Assembly (NCBI RefSeq): GCF_001435895.1
Contig: NZ_AZFZ01000013.1
Span: 1-57,540, forward strand
Direction of reading: 5' to 3'
DNA: 57,540 nucleotides
DNA from: Lentilactobacillus parafarraginis DSM 18390 = JCM 14109
Lineage (GTDB): Bacteria; Bacillota; Bacilli; Lactobacillales; Lactobacillaceae
In this document: positions 44,273 through 54,716 of the stretch, piece by piece
How positions within the stretch are numbered: position 1 is the stretch's first letter
How the letters are laid out: each line of letters starts with the position of its first letter
Position numbers and translations under genes: made by a program
The notes under the pieces: model-generated
Told to the model about the DNA's origin: nothing
The model's input: the letters and a program-made list of their open reading frames with translations, nothing else
The model's database searches: none

Positions 44273-46753
44273 TCAGGAGGCCGATTGATTAAACGAATAG
44301 GGGGTAACGTCCCCCATTCCAATCATCGGATCAATCCGTTGTTCCTCGATGATCTGTTGGGTTAAATGATCCGGCAGATCCGGTTGCTGATCGTTAGCTG
44401 ACACGGGATCTTGCTGATCAGAACCATCACCTGCACTCGCGGTCGGCTCGTCACCAGCGTTTGTCAGGGCTGCCGGCTTCTCACCAATTGCGGCAACCAG
44501 GCGTTCAACCAAACTGGTTTTACGGTTAACCGACACGCTGCGAACACACTGCTCAAAGGCCTGCTTCTCACCCAGCATAATTAAAAAATCACTTGCCCGG
44601 GTAACGGCGGTGTACAGCAAGTTACGCTGCAGCATTCGCGAATATTGACGAACAATCGGTAAAATGACCATCGGGAATTCACTCCCCTGAGCCTTATGAA
44701 TCGACGTGCAGTATGCCAGGGTAAACTGGCTCCATTCGTTGCGCTCGTAAGTCACTTCATTCTCATCAAAATCAATCGTAATCTTAGTTGGCGTCTTCTC
44801 ACCTTTAGGCGCTTCCATGGCCACGATAAGCCCCAAATCACCATTAAAAACGTTCTGTTCAGGATTATTGACCAACTGAAGAACCTTATCATGAATCCGA
44901 TAGGTATGCTCGCGAATCGTCACCGACTGGCCAGTTTGTTTTGGCTGCCACACATCCTGCAAGACGTCGTTTAAGTGGTTAATCCCGGCCGTTCCCCGGT
45001 ACATCGGGGCCAGAACCTGAACGTCCATCAACCCAAAGTCTTTGGCCCGGGCCTTTTTGGCAATCTGTTGGATCACGGAAGGCAATTGATTTTCGTTGCA
45101 GGCAATAAATGAGCGATCGGATTGGTTCTGATCAAAGTTATCAGACAACTTTCCCTGATGAATATCGTGAGCTAATTGGACAATCGACGAGCCCTTTTCC
45201 TGGCGATAAATATTATTCAGGTGCATCGCCGGTAACTGCTTGGATACCAGCAGATCGTGAAAGACCTGTCCCGGTCCAACCGAAGGCAGCTGGTCTTGGT
45301 CACCGACGAAAACAACCTGCATGTGGTTCGGAATTGCCCGAATTAATAATCGGAATAGGAAGGTATCGACCATTGACATTTCATCAATGATCAGCAAGCT
45401 GCCCTCAATATCCTTTGGTGACGTAAAATCACTGGATTCGGTACCGTTAAGGCCCAACAGCCGGTGAATCGTGCTGGCTGGAAGCCCAGTGGCGTCGGCC
45501 ATGTGCTTGGCTGCCCGACCGGTTGGCGCCGCCATGACGATTGGAAACGGCTTGTCTTTATACTCATTAACATCCAATGAATATTCGTGAAGGCGGGCGT
45601 AAGTGTTCACGATCCCGTTAATGATGGTCGTTTTCCCGGTTCCCGGACCGCCAGTTAGAATAAATGCCGGTGATTGAATCGCGTGAATGATGGCTTCAAC
45701 TTGGGAGTCATCATAGTTAATATCGAATTTGGCTTCAACCATGGCAATCTGCTTCTTGATTGCCTCGTCCGAAAATCCGGTATCGTCATCCTTATTTTTA
45801 ATAATCCGGTTCAAATGATCGGCAATCTGGTTTTCTGCGTTATAGACATAACTGAGATAAATCCGATTTTCTTCCCCAACCACCTTATGATCCTTGGCCA
45901 ACTCAACAAGCGCCTGGCCCAGTTGTTGGCCGGTCACCCGATTTTGGGTATTACTCTCCAATAACTGGGTGGCCGTGTTGATCAATTCACCAGTCGTGGT
46001 GTAAGTGTCACCATTTTCGAAGCAAAGTTCCTGAATCGCGTAGAGCAATCCAGCCCGCATTCGCTCAGTGGAATCGGCAGTGATTCCAAGCTTCAGCGCA
46101 ATCGCATCCGCACGTTTAAAACTGATCCCGCGAATATCCTCAACCAGCTGGTATGGGTTCTCAGCAATAATCTTGAGCGAATCTTCGTGGTACTTTTGAT
46201 AAATGTCGGAAGCAATCCGACTAGAAAAACCGTATGAATTTAGCCCCACGATGACCCGTTCAAGACTGTCATCCACGCTCAAATTATCTAGAATTGCGTC
46301 GCGCTGTTTTTGCGTAATCGGCACAGAATCAAGAACCCGACCATCCTCATTGATCTTTTGAATGGCGTCTTCACCCAGAATGCGAACGACCCGTTCAGCG
46401 GTTCGCTTGCCGATTCCCGGAAAACCATCCCCGGAGAGGTATTTAACAACCCCCTCCTTGGTCGTTGCAATCAGGGAAGTATAGTTACTGGCTTGAAATT
46501 GCTTACCATAACGCGGGTGATCGATCACTTTGCCAACAAAATGATAGCTATTTTCTTCAACAACGTCGCCAAAATCGCCGGTCACGACAATTTCACTTTC
46601 CGGCCAGTTTAGATTCGTATCGGTAATTTCTACCAGCAGCACCTTATAAAAGCTATCATGACTCGAAAAGAAAATTGCCTTAAGCCGGCCATCAACGTAT
46701 GTCTTCTGATTTGTATTTTCTGGGGGTTCAAATAATCCCATCGATTGGTCCAC
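44273..46753 (-). CDS. recD2: ATP-dependent RecD2-type DNA helicase
   Basis: 5'-3' superfamily 1 helicase used in DNA repair without RecBC. The 826-residue protein has an N-terminal domain with helix-hairpin-helix-like repeats (LSGDGFPGIGKRTAERVV), Walker A GGPGTGKTTI near residue 370, Walker B LLIIDEMSMVD, and the C-terminal TSIHKAQGSEF and YTAVTRA motifs, followed by a Gln/Asp/Pro-rich tail of about 60 residues. The GTG at 46753 was chosen because AAGGAG lies seven bases upstream. The preceding TPR gene ends 43 bases upstream. Confidence 0.94.
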   Translation of the reverse strand: MDQSMGLFEPPENTNQKTYVDGRLKAIFFSSHDSFYKVLLVEITDTNLNWPESEIVVTGDFGDVVEENSYHFVGKVIDHPRYGKQFQASNYTSLIATTKEGVVKYLSGDGFPGIGKRTAERVVRILGEDAIQKINEDGRVLDSVPITQKQRDAILDNLSVDDSLERVIVGLNSYGFSSRIASDIYQKYHEDSLKIIAENPYQLVEDIRGISFKRADAIALKLGITADSTERMRAGLLYAIQELCFENGDTYTTTGELINTATQLLESNTQNRVTGQQLGQALVELAKDHKVVGEENRIYLSYVYNAENQIADHLNRIIKNKDDDTGFSDEAIKKQIAMVEAKFDINYDDSQVEAIIHAIQSPAFILTGGPGTGKTTIINGIVNTYARLHEYSLDVNEYKDKPFPIVMAAPTGRAAKHMADATGLPASTIHRLLGLNGTESSDFTSPKDIEGSLLIIDEMSMVDTFLFRLLIRAIPNHMQVVFVGDQDQLPSVGPGQVFHDLLVSKQLPAMHLNNIYRQEKGSSIVQLAHDIHQGKLSDNFDQNQSDRSFIACNENQLPSVIQQIAKKARAKDFGLMDVQVLAPMYRGTAGINHLNDVLQDVWQPKQTGQSVTIREHTYRIHDKVLQLVNNPEQNVFNGDLGLIVAMEAPKGEKTPTKITIDFDENEVTYERNEWSQFTLAYCTSIHKAQGSEFPMVILPIVRQYSRMLQRNLLYTAVTRASDFLIMLGEKQAFEQCVRSVSVNRKTSLVERLVAAIGEKPAALTNAGDEPTASAGDGSDQQDPVSANDQQPDLPDHLTQQIIEEQRIDPMIGMGDVTPYSFNQSAS

Positions 46754-46796
46754 AACCATTCTCCTTGTCACAATGTTAACCAAGTCAAATCAACGG

Positions 46797-47561
46797 TTAC
46801 GAGTGATCTGACTGATCATCAGGTCCCTTCTTCTTGCGGTTGATCTGAACAAATTTTTCGATATCCTGCAATTTTTGCTGACCCTTTTGATAGAATGCCG
46901 GGTCAAACTGCTTGGCTTTTTTGAAATAGTCATCAAACGGCTCGCCGTTCACCATCGCCACCAAGCCGCGGTTAAAATTAGCCTTGCCATTCTGGGGCTC
47001 GGTTTTTAAGACTTGATCATAAAAATCGGCTGCTTGGGAAAAATTACCAAGGGCAAGTAAATTATCCCCAATCATTTGATTGACGGTTGGATCCTTTCGG
47101 TGGGTACTTTGAGCCGAAAGGGCAAACACCATCGCCCGCTTGTTGTCTCCCTTGGCCATGTAACTTTGCGCCAACATAATGTAAGCTTCGGCTTGGAGCT
47201 TCTCGTCATCAATCTGTTGAAACGTCTTAATGGCCTTATCGTATTCTTCGGCAGCATAATAGACGTTTCCCAACCCAAATTTTAGGGTGTCTTTAACAAC
47301 CTTATCGGCCGCATCAAAAATGCCGAGTGCCTTCATCAACAGTTCCTCAGCCTGCTCATAATCCTTACCCTCGACCAGCAGGGTTGCCAGGTCATAATAA
47401 TGATGGTAATTTTTCGGTTCCGCATCGATTTTTTGAACCAGGCCGTGAATGAGCTGGTTGGCCTTTTTTTCTTCGGCTTCCCGCTTCTTAGTATACTTAC
47501 GTTGATTTTCCTGATTTTGCTTCTGCAATCGTTTAATTTTTTCTGAACGCTTCTCTGCCAT
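46797..47561 (-). CDS. TPR repeat protein, 254 residues
   Basis: A basic, coiled N-terminus (KRSEKIKRLQKQNQ to KKREAEEKK) precedes about five tetratricopeptide units (YDLATLLVEGKDYEQAEELL, GLGNVYYAAEEYDKAIKTF, YIMLAQSYMAKGDNKRAMVF, GDNLLALGNFSQAADFY and so on). It is a scaffold protein with no enzymatic motif. AGGTGATT precedes the ATG. It lies in the gpm-like to recD2 order with 10 and 43 bases of spacing, so it is probably one operon with them. Binding partner unknown. Confidence 0.88.
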   Translation of the reverse strand: MAEKRSEKIKRLQKQNQENQRKYTKKREAEEKKANQLIHGLVQKIDAEPKNYHHYYDLATLLVEGKDYEQAEELLMKALGIFDAADKVVKDTLKFGLGNVYYAAEEYDKAIKTFQQIDDEKLQAEAYIMLAQSYMAKGDNKRAMVFALSAQSTHRKDPTVNQMIGDNLLALGNFSQAADFYDQVLKTEPQNGKANFNRGLVAMVNGEPFDDYFKKAKQFDPAFYQKGQQKLQDIEKFVQINRKKKGPDDQSDHS

Positions 47562-47571
47562 ATTTAATCAC

Positions 47572-48228
47572 CTACACCAAATCAGTTTCATCTAATTGTT
47601 TGTTTAAATAGCTGGTATCATTCCACTTCACCAGTGAAAATGCCCGGCCGCCATCCTGACTATCCAGAATTGTGGTACTGGTATTTGCTAGCCCACCACG
47701 TTTTCGAAGGTCCGCAAGCTTAGCGCCCAATAAATAGTTAATCTCAGCATTTAGGGCTGCCCCATGGCTGACCACCATCACGTTATCTTCGGGGTTGTTG
47801 CGAACAATCACGTCAATGGCGGGGGTCATTCGCTTAATGACGTCAAGATAACTTTCCCCACCAATTGCGGTGGGATCGTAACGATCTGGATGATTGCGAA
47901 AATTTTCAAATTGGTCGGGGTATTGGTGTTTAACATCATCAAATTTCATGCCTTCCATCTTCCCAAGATGAAATTCCTCAAGTCGTGAAAACAATGAAAT
48001 CTTTGGGTGGCCCTTTAGTTTACGGTCAATTCTTTCAGCGGTAATCCGCGCCCGTTTGATCGGGCTGGCATAGACGTGACTAAACGTAACCGTCTCAAAA
48101 TGCTTTGAAAGAAGGGCCATTTCATTGTAGCTTTCAGAAAGCAGCGGCGAATCGCCACCAGCTCCCTGATAACGGCTCTCTAAATTCCACTCGGTTTTGC
48201 CATGCCGCACAAAGAATATTCGTGTCAA
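47572..48228 (-). CDS. Histidine phosphatase family protein (phosphoglycerate mutase-like)
   Basis: Phosphatase or phosphomutase of the histidine-phosphatase superfamily, 218 residues. Catalytic RHGKTEWN has His9 as the phosphate acceptor; VVSHGAALN holds the second histidine near residue 154. Start is TTG at 48228 with GGAGG eight bases upstream. Not the glycolytic mutase by sequence features (no long insertions, non-operonic with glycolysis), so a GpmB-like phosphatase is most likely; substrate unknown. Confidence 0.88.
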   Translation of the reverse strand: MTRIFFVRHGKTEWNLESRYQGAGGDSPLLSESYNEMALLSKHFETVTFSHVYASPIKRARITAERIDRKLKGHPKISLFSRLEEFHLGKMEGMKFDDVKHQYPDQFENFRNHPDRYDPTAIGGESYLDVIKRMTPAIDVIVRNNPEDNVMVVSHGAALNAEINYLLGAKLADLRKRGGLANTSTTILDSQDGGRAFSLVKWNDTSYLNKQLDETDLV

Positions 48229-48550
48229 AAGTTCTTCCTCCCATTGTGTCTATCACTTACACATTATGACAGGAATTAGCCCGAATTTCAAAGGAATTCG
48301 AGCTGAAAGAAGCCTTGATTTCACCAACGGAAATCCCGCATTTATCGCAACACAATTTCGCCGATCCCAATTCAAAATGAACTCAAATTCAACTCATGGG
48401 GCCGGCTCAAATGTCATAATTTCACTCGCATGTAATATCTTCTTCCATTTCCACTGATTGCGTGGTAACCTAAAGCTAACTCGTTTTCTAATCAACTTCT
48501 CATTTAATTGAGAATCCCGATTCTAAAAATTGTATTAGGAGGATATTGTG
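48229..48550. other. Divergent intergenic region between the histidine phosphatase and the AEC transporter
   Basis: This 322-base stretch has no gene with a ribosome site. On the minus strand TTGAAA (48286-48291) and CATAAT (48263-48268) with 17 bases between them form a good promoter for the phosphatase-TPR-recD2 unit. A TTCTCA-N6-TGAGAA inverted repeat at 48497-48514 lies 37 bases before the transporter start and may be an operator. The transporter promoter was not identified. Confidence 0.6.
48263..48291 (-). promoter_or_regulatory. Promoter of the histidine-phosphatase gene
   Basis: TTGAAA and CATAAT with a 17-base spacer, each five of six to consensus, 35 bases upstream of the TTG start. 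Confidence 0.7.
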
Positions 48551-49471
48551 ATGTTACAAACACTACTATTCGCACTTATTCCAATTCTTGTCACGGTTGG
48601 CCTCGGCTACTTTGCCGCCTACCGAAACGACTTTACGGATCACGATAGTCAGGTATTCGTTAAATTAGTAATGGATTACGCTTTGCCATTTAGCGTATTC
48701 GCTGGGATTTGGTCAACGCCACGAACCATCATCATTGCCGACATCCCCTTGGCTGGTTGGTTGCTTGGCAGCATGCTTGTCTGTTACCTGGTTCTCCTAA
48801 TCGCCTACCATTTTGGCTTTCGAATTCCGCTTGACCTTGCTGCGCTGCGGGCCATGTCGGTTGCCAATCCGTCGGTTCCCTTCATTGGCTCGGCCATCTT
48901 GCCGCTGTTATTCGGTAACCAGGTCAGCGCCATTACGATTGGCCTCAGCACAATTAGCATTAACATTCTCATTTTGCCGGCTGTGTATGCCGCGCTTGCT
49001 CAGGAAGGCGAAATTACCTCCCTGCGATCCCGACTCATTGATACCTTTAAGAAGCCGTTGGTCATCAGCGCCCTGGCCGGCTTCATCATTGCGTTGGCCG
49101 GATGGCAGATGCCCGCAGAGCTTGAAAATACGTTCATGGTGCTCGGCAAGGTTGCCGGCGGGCTTGGCCTGTTTTCAATCGGGATTGTGCTGTTCACCAG
49201 AAGAATTACGATGAACGTCCCGATTGGCCTGAGCGTTTTTGCCAAGACAATTGCCTTTCCATGCATCGTCTGGTTGGTCATGCTGCTATTTCACGCCCCA
49301 GCCAACATTATCAATATTGTCGTGTTAACCTTGTCAATTCCGACGGCGACCCTGCCAACATCCCTAGCCATCCAATTCAAAATTAACGAGTCGGAAATTG
49401 CGTCCATTCAATTTTGGACAACAATTTGTGCGTTTATCACAATGCCAATTTTCATGTTCTTGGTCAGCTAA
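48551..49471 (+). CDS. AEC family transporter (auxin efflux carrier/malate-permease type)
   Basis: A 306-residue membrane protein with about ten helices and the AEC pattern: an N-terminal five-helix block, a less hydrophobic middle part (LAQEGEITSLRSRLIDTFKK) and a second five-helix block. MSVANPSVPFIGSAILPLLF is the typical broken-helix segment. Lactobacillus relatives include malate/malonate permeases, but no malolactic gene is nearby and the substrate is unknown. The ATG at 48551 has GGAGG eight bases upstream. Confidence 0.87.
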   Translation: MLQTLLFALIPILVTVGLGYFAAYRNDFTDHDSQVFVKLVMDYALPFSVFAGIWSTPRTIIIADIPLAGWLLGSMLVCYLVLLIAYHFGFRIPLDLAALRAMSVANPSVPFIGSAILPLLFGNQVSAITIGLSTISINILILPAVYAALAQEGEITSLRSRLIDTFKKPLVISALAGFIIALAGWQMPAELENTFMVLGKVAGGLGLFSIGIVLFTRRITMNVPIGLSVFAKTIAFPCIVWLVMLLFHAPANIINIVVLTLSIPTATLPTSLAIQFKINESEIASIQFWTTICAFITMPIFMFLVS

Positions 49472-49529
49472 TAAGACCATTCATGCACTTCTGGTCTGAA
49501 ATCAATTTACCATTAATGATGATCAACTC

Positions 49530-49572
49530 AAAAACACGTGCTGCGAGCAACTTGCCCGGGCACGTGTCTTTT
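49530..49572. terminator. Bidirectional terminator between AEC gene and mnmA
   Basis: ACACGTGC pairs with GCACGTGT, with an inner CGAG-type arm; TTTTT follows on both strands, so it ends both convergent genes. Confidence 0.85.
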
Positions 49573-49595
49573 TGTCCAAAATCGATTATTGAATG

Positions 49596-50735
<1,140 letters not shown>

Positions 50736-50836
50736 TCAATTAGATTCTGGAGAATCCACGAGTGAAGGTCGTAATTTCCAGTAAACTATATATTAACGCA
50801 TTCAATCGCTAAATACCACTGATGGCCTGGAAAAAC

Positions 50837-51907
50837 TTAATTAAAGTAAGCGGCAATCAATTTCTGGACCGCCTGGTTGTCGCCCGGTTTTCCAATTGAC
50901 ACCCGCAGCCAACCGGGCTTCAACCCGTTGCGCAGCAGATAGCCATTTTTCAACAGATAAGCGTGTAAGCCATCAGCATCCCCCGCCTTAAAGAAAACGA
51001 AGTTGGCGGCTGATTCGTAAAACGGTAGCTTTTGTTTGGTTAAAAAATGCTGCCATTTCACCCGCTCGGCGCTGACCGTTGCAACCACCCGCTTAACAAA
51101 CTCCTGATCATTGAACGCGGCAGTGGCGGCAATTTCAGCAAAGGTGCTCAAATTGTATGGGAGCCGGGCAGCCTGCAGATAGCCCATTAACGGCTCACCG
51201 CAAACAGCGTAACCAACCCGAAAATTCGCCAGCCCATAGGCTTTAGAAAAGGTCCGCAAAACCACCAAGTTGGCAAACTGTTTGGTTAGTTCGATCATGC
51301 TTGCCTGTTTATCATCAACGAAGTCAATGTAGGCCTCATCAACAATGACGGTAACCGTTTCGGAAACGTCCGTCATGAATGACTGAACGGCGGCCGCGGG
51401 AATGAACGTCCCGGTTGGATTATTGGGATTGCAAATCCAGATCATTTTCGTCTTATTGGTAATTTCCTTCTTAATGGCTGCCAAATTGATTGTCCCGGCC
51501 GCGTCTAAATCAACCGGCCGAATTTTGGCCCCTTCAATTTGGGAATGTAACTGGTACTCCGAAAAGGTTAGTGCCGGGTCGATCACTTCATCTCCCGGTT
51601 CCAAAATAACCCGACAAAGTAATTCAATCACTTCATCCAACCCGTTGCCAAATAGCAAATTAGTTTCATCAATGTTGAACCGGGTAGCAATATTTCGCCT
51701 TAACGTTTCGACATTGCTATCCGGATAAAGGTTCGCGTCAGCAAAGTGCCACTTCTCAAGTGCTTTGGCAACTTCCGGGGATGTCCCAAAAGCGTTTTCG
51801 TTTGCCGAAAGCCGGACTAAAGATGCCAAACCATACTGCTTTTTCATATCAGCTAACGTCTGTTCCGGGACGTAGGGATCCAAGTGCGTAACGGTTTCTT
51901 TTACCAT
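50837..51907 (-). CDS. hisC: Histidinol-phosphate aminotransferase
   Basis: PLP enzyme that converts imidazole-acetol phosphate to histidinol phosphate. The 356-residue protein has NPNNPTG (the PLP-phosphate region), VIVDEAYIDF and RTFSKAYGLANFRVGY with the PLP lysine. The ATG at 51907 was chosen since GGAGG lies seven bases upstream; a longer start has no ribosome site. Last gene of the his operon, 73 bases after hisE. Confidence 0.95.
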   Translation of the reverse strand: MVKETVTHLDPYVPEQTLADMKKQYGLASLVRLSANENAFGTSPEVAKALEKWHFADANLYPDSNVETLRRNIATRFNIDETNLLFGNGLDEVIELLCRVILEPGDEVIDPALTFSEYQLHSQIEGAKIRPVDLDAAGTINLAAIKKEITNKTKMIWICNPNNPTGTFIPAAAVQSFMTDVSETVTVIVDEAYIDFVDDKQASMIELTKQFANLVVLRTFSKAYGLANFRVGYAVCGEPLMGYLQAARLPYNLSTFAEIAATAAFNDQEFVKRVVATVSAERVKWQHFLTKQKLPFYESAANFVFFKAGDADGLHAYLLKNGYLLRNGLKPGWLRVSIGKPGDNQAVQKLIAAYFN

Positions 51908-51980
51908 GAGTGACCTCCAATAAGAATTAAATTGCTTCAATTATATGGTGTTTCCTTCATTAATATAAGTTAGTTAATGG

Positions 51981-52310
51981 TTACCACTTTTTAATTTCTT
52001 GGCGGTCATGAATTTTGCTTTGGCGACCTTCGCGGCTGGCTAATTCTTCGCGAATTTGCTTGGGGGTAATGCCGCGCTCCGCCATTAAAACTTCCACGTG
52101 GTAGGCCAGATCAGCAACTTCCAAGATGAAGTCGGGATCTGAATCATTCTTCGCGGCAACCACCACTTCGGTGGCTTCCTCGCCAACTTTCTTCAAAATT
52201 TTATCCAGTCCACGGGTAAACAGGTAATCGGTATAGGATCCCTTTTCAGGATTTGCCTTTCGTTGCTCAATCAAATCATATAGTTCGGATAAATTCTGTT
52301 CTTCTGCCAT
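51981..52310 (-). CDS. hisE: Phosphoribosyl-ATP diphosphatase HisE
   Basis: Removes pyrophosphate from phosphoribosyl-ATP, the second step of histidine synthesis. The 109-residue protein of the MazG-like fold keeps [20 protein letters not shown] and the metal residues in EEATEVVVA and EVADLAYH. The start overlaps the hisI stop by one base (TAATG) behind GGAGG. HisE and HisI are separate proteins here; many bacteria fuse them. Confidence 0.95.
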   Translation of the reverse strand: MAEEQNLSELYDLIEQRKANPEKGSYTDYLFTRGLDKILKKVGEEATEVVVAAKNDSDPDFILEVADLAYHVEVLMAERGITPKQIREELASREGRQSKIHDRQEIKKW

Positions 52311-52588
52311 TACGCTTTTTCCTCCTCTAATACTGTCCGGTAAAAACAACTCGTGTGCCCGGTGTGACAAGCTGGCCCAGCGGGAATCACCCGCATTAGC
52401 AGGGTATCCTCATCGCAATCAATGTCAATCGAGACAATCTGTTGGGTGTTGCCGCTAGTGGCGCCCTTGTGCCACAATTCTTGCCGACTACGGGACCAAA
52501 ACCAGGTTTGGCGGGTTTTCAGGCTCCGCTGATAACTTTCTTCATTGACGTAGGCCATCATCAAAACGGCGTTGGTATTATTATCCAC
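52310..52588 (-). CDS. hisI: Phosphoribosyl-AMP cyclohydrolase HisI, possibly with a damaged start
   Basis: Opens the adenine ring of phosphoribosyl-AMP, the third step. The 92 residues from GTG at 52588 contain the zinc and active-site segments ([33 protein letters not shown]). But the frame is open upstream and encodes [15 protein letters not shown], the conserved HisI N-terminus, with no ATG, GTG or TTG in front: where Met is expected the codon is TTA, eight bases after GGGGTG. So either a rare start is used, or the annotated GTG yields a protein lacking about 16 residues. A sequencing error or mutation is possible. Confidence 0.85.
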   Translation of the reverse strand: MDNNTNAVLMMAYVNEESYQRSLKTRQTWFWSRSRQELWHKGATSGNTQQIVSIDIDCDEDTLLMRVIPAGPACHTGHTSCFYRTVLEEEKA

Positions 52589-52635
52589 GACGATCGTTGG
52601 AACTAATCGATCGGGATACTTTGTAAAATCAGGTG

Positions 52636-53394
52636 TTAACGTACGATCACCCCATCTTTTTTCAATTCTTTCTTCACATCGCTAATTGTCAGTTCACCAA
52701 AGTGAAAGACTGAGGCGGCCAGGGCCCCGTCAACGTCGGCTTGCTGAAAAACTTCTGGAAAATCAGTGACCTTGCCGACCCCGCCGGACGCAATTACCGG
52801 CACCGAAACGGCCGCGGTCAATCGCTTATACAATTCGATATCATAACCACTCTTGGTACCGTCCTTGTCCATGCTGGTAACTAAGAGCTCGCCAGCGCCT
52901 TTGGCAACGCCAGTCTTGGCCCATTCAATGGCGTCCAAATTGGTTGGCGTTCGACCACCGTTTACATATACCTGATACGACTGAGTTTGTGGGTTAAATT
53001 TGGCATCGATTGCCAGAACGACACATTGACTGCCAAATTTTTCAGCGCCTTCCGAAATTAAATCCGGATTCTGCACCGCCGCAGAGTTAACCGCGGTTTT
53101 ATCAGCCCCCGCTTTAAGCAGGGCCATCATATCAGCAACGCTATGAATCCCACCGCCAACCGTCAGGGGCATAAACACCTGACTGGCAACCTTCTCAATC
53201 GTATTGACAATTGCCTTTCGTTTTTCGTTTGTCGCGGTAATGTCAAGGAAAACCAGTTCGTCGGCGCCCTGCTTTTGATAGGCGGCCGCAATATCGGTGG
53301 GATCGCCAACATCCTTTAAATTCACAAAATTAACGCCCTTCTTGACCCGGCCGTGATCCACATCCAAGCACGGAATAATCCGTTTAGCTAACAT
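52636..53394 (-). CDS. hisF: Imidazole glycerol phosphate synthase, cyclase subunit HisF
   Basis: Joins ammonia from HisH to PRFAR and closes the imidazole ring. The 252-residue TIM barrel has [15 protein letters not shown] with Asp11 and VLAIDAK near 130 with the second Asp, plus the phosphate-binding VGGGIHS and ASGGVG. GGAGGTG precedes the ATG, which overlaps the hisA stop by 11 bases. Confidence 0.97.
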   Translation of the reverse strand: MLAKRIIPCLDVDHGRVKKGVNFVNLKDVGDPTDIAAAYQKQGADELVFLDITATNEKRKAIVNTIEKVASQVFMPLTVGGGIHSVADMMALLKAGADKTAVNSAAVQNPDLISEGAEKFGSQCVVLAIDAKFNPQTQSYQVYVNGGRTPTNLDAIEWAKTGVAKGAGELLVTSMDKDGTKSGYDIELYKRLTAAVSVPVIASGGVGKVTDFPEVFQQADVDGALAASVFHFGELTISDVKKELKKDGVIVR

Positions 53395-54112
53395 TTTGGT
53401 TCACCTCCGCGAGGGTTTCAATCGGTAGATCGCCGGTTGCCATGGCACGGCCAACAATGGCAGCTTTAATCCCGGCCTCTGCCAGCCGTGACAAATCCGC
53501 AACGTTGCGAATGCCACCAGAAGCAATCACCGTTGTCTGGGGAAAACTCGTCTGCAGGTCGCTTAGCTGGTCGACGTTGGGGCCGGTCATCGTCCCGTCA
53601 CGAGAAATATCGGTGGCGATAAAGGTGTTCACGCCAAATGCGACCATGGATGCCATTAGGTCCGCCATTTTAACGGCGCTCTGTTCCAGCCAGCCGGCAA
53701 CGGCGACCATGCCGTCCTTGCCGTCAATGCCGACAACAATTTGGTCAGCGCCGAACTGCTTGATGGCTTCCTGAACCAGGTCGGGATCGTTTAACGCGGC
53801 CGATCCCAGAATCACCCGGGAAACGCCGGAAGTTAAGTAGGAATTGATTTGGGAGAGGGAGCGAATCCCGCCGCCGACTTCAACTGACAGGCTGGTTTGC
53901 TGACAGATATCCTGAATCACTGCCCGGTTAACTGGCCGACCGGATTTAGCCCCGTCCAAATCAACCAAATGCAGATTGGTCAACCCGGCCTTTTCAATGG
54001 CTAACGCCTGCTTAACGGGTGATTCACTGATAATCGTGGTTTTATTGAAATCGCCCTGGTACAGACGAACACTTTCCTGACTTTTAAGATCAATTGCGGG
54101 AATAATCTGCAT
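53384..54112 (-). CDS. hisA: Phosphoribosylformimino-5-aminoimidazole carboxamide ribotide isomerase
   Basis: Amadori isomerase of the histidine pathway. The 242-residue TIM barrel has IIPAIDLK with catalytic Asp8, VVGIDGKDG with the second Asp, VEVGGGIR and ASGGIRN. The ATG at 54112 was chosen since AAGGAG lies ten bases upstream and MQIIPAIDL is the family N-terminus; a start 16 codons earlier is inside hisH. It overlaps hisH by 23 bases. Confidence 0.96.
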   Translation of the reverse strand: MQIIPAIDLKSQESVRLYQGDFNKTTIISESPVKQALAIEKAGLTNLHLVDLDGAKSGRPVNRAVIQDICQQTSLSVEVGGGIRSLSQINSYLTSGVSRVILGSAALNDPDLVQEAIKQFGADQIVVGIDGKDGMVAVAGWLEQSAVKMADLMASMVAFGVNTFIATDISRDGTMTGPNVDQLSDLQTSFPQTTVIASGGIRNVADLSRLAEAGIKAAIVGRAMATGDLPIETLAEVNQNVS

Positions 54113-54716
54113 TCGATACCATCTCCTTAAATTTTGTAAGCCCGGCAAGACCGACGTCACCGCTCTTTTCGGGATGAAACTGCATGCCGATCACGTTTTC
54201 TTGCCGGACGATACTCGGGATTTCAACGCCGTAATCAACACTGGCTAAAATCCGTTCGGGAGCGGTTTTCACGTAAAATGAGTGCACGAAGTAACTATAT
54301 TGTTTGTCAAATACCTCAGCAATCGGATCGGCCTGCTTGAGGTTGTTTTGATCCCAGCCCATGTGAGGAACCTTCACGCCCAGATCACTTGGAATGGCAA
54401 CCACCTCGCCGGAAATAAGCGACAGGCCCTTTGTATCACCAAACTCTAAACTCCGATCAAATAGCAGCTGCATCCCCAAGCAAATCCCCAGCATTGGCGT
54501 TCCCTGCTTGGCAACCTCACGCAGCACGTCGACTAAATTACGGTCTTCCAAGGCATCCATTGCTTTTTTAAAAGCCCCAACGCCGGGAAGAATCACCCCG
54601 TCGGCGGCCAGGATTTCGTCTCGATCCGCGCTCAGGCGATTTTCAACGCCCAAGAAGTCCAATGCCTTCTTCAAATTTCTGGTATTACCGGTATCATAAT
54701 CAATGACAATAATCAT
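54090..54716 (-). CDS. hisH: Imidazole glycerol phosphate synthase, glutamine amidotransferase subunit HisH
   Basis: Hydrolyses glutamine and passes ammonia to HisF. The 208-residue class I glutaminase has the nucleophile in GICLGMQLLF and the His-Glu pair in QFHPEKSG, with oxyanion part PGVGAF. The start overlaps the hisB stop by one base (TGATG). Normal length. Confidence 0.97.
   Translation of the reverse strand: MIIVIDYDTGNTRNLKKALDFLGVENRLSADRDEILAADGVILPGVGAFKKAMDALEDRNLVDVLREVAKQGTPMLGICLGMQLLFDRSLEFGDTKGLSLISGEVVAIPSDLGVKVPHMGWDQNNLKQADPIAEVFDKQYSYFVHSFYVKTAPERILASVDYGVEIPSIVRQENVIGMQFHPEKSGDVGLAGLTKFKEMVSNADYSRN

Noticed and set aside
44259-44284. TCGGCC/GGCCGA hairpin at the end of recD2 as a terminator
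   Set aside because: It overlaps the recD2 stop and has no T run, so its role is unclear.
48197-48457. A plus-strand frame in the region before the AEC gene
   Set aside because: No ribosome site, it overlaps the start of the phosphatase gene and contains its promoter.
48508-48536. TTGAGA and TGTATT with a 17-base spacer as promoter of the AEC gene
   Set aside because: The -10 would lie only 14 bases before the start codon and the ribosome site would be outside the transcript.
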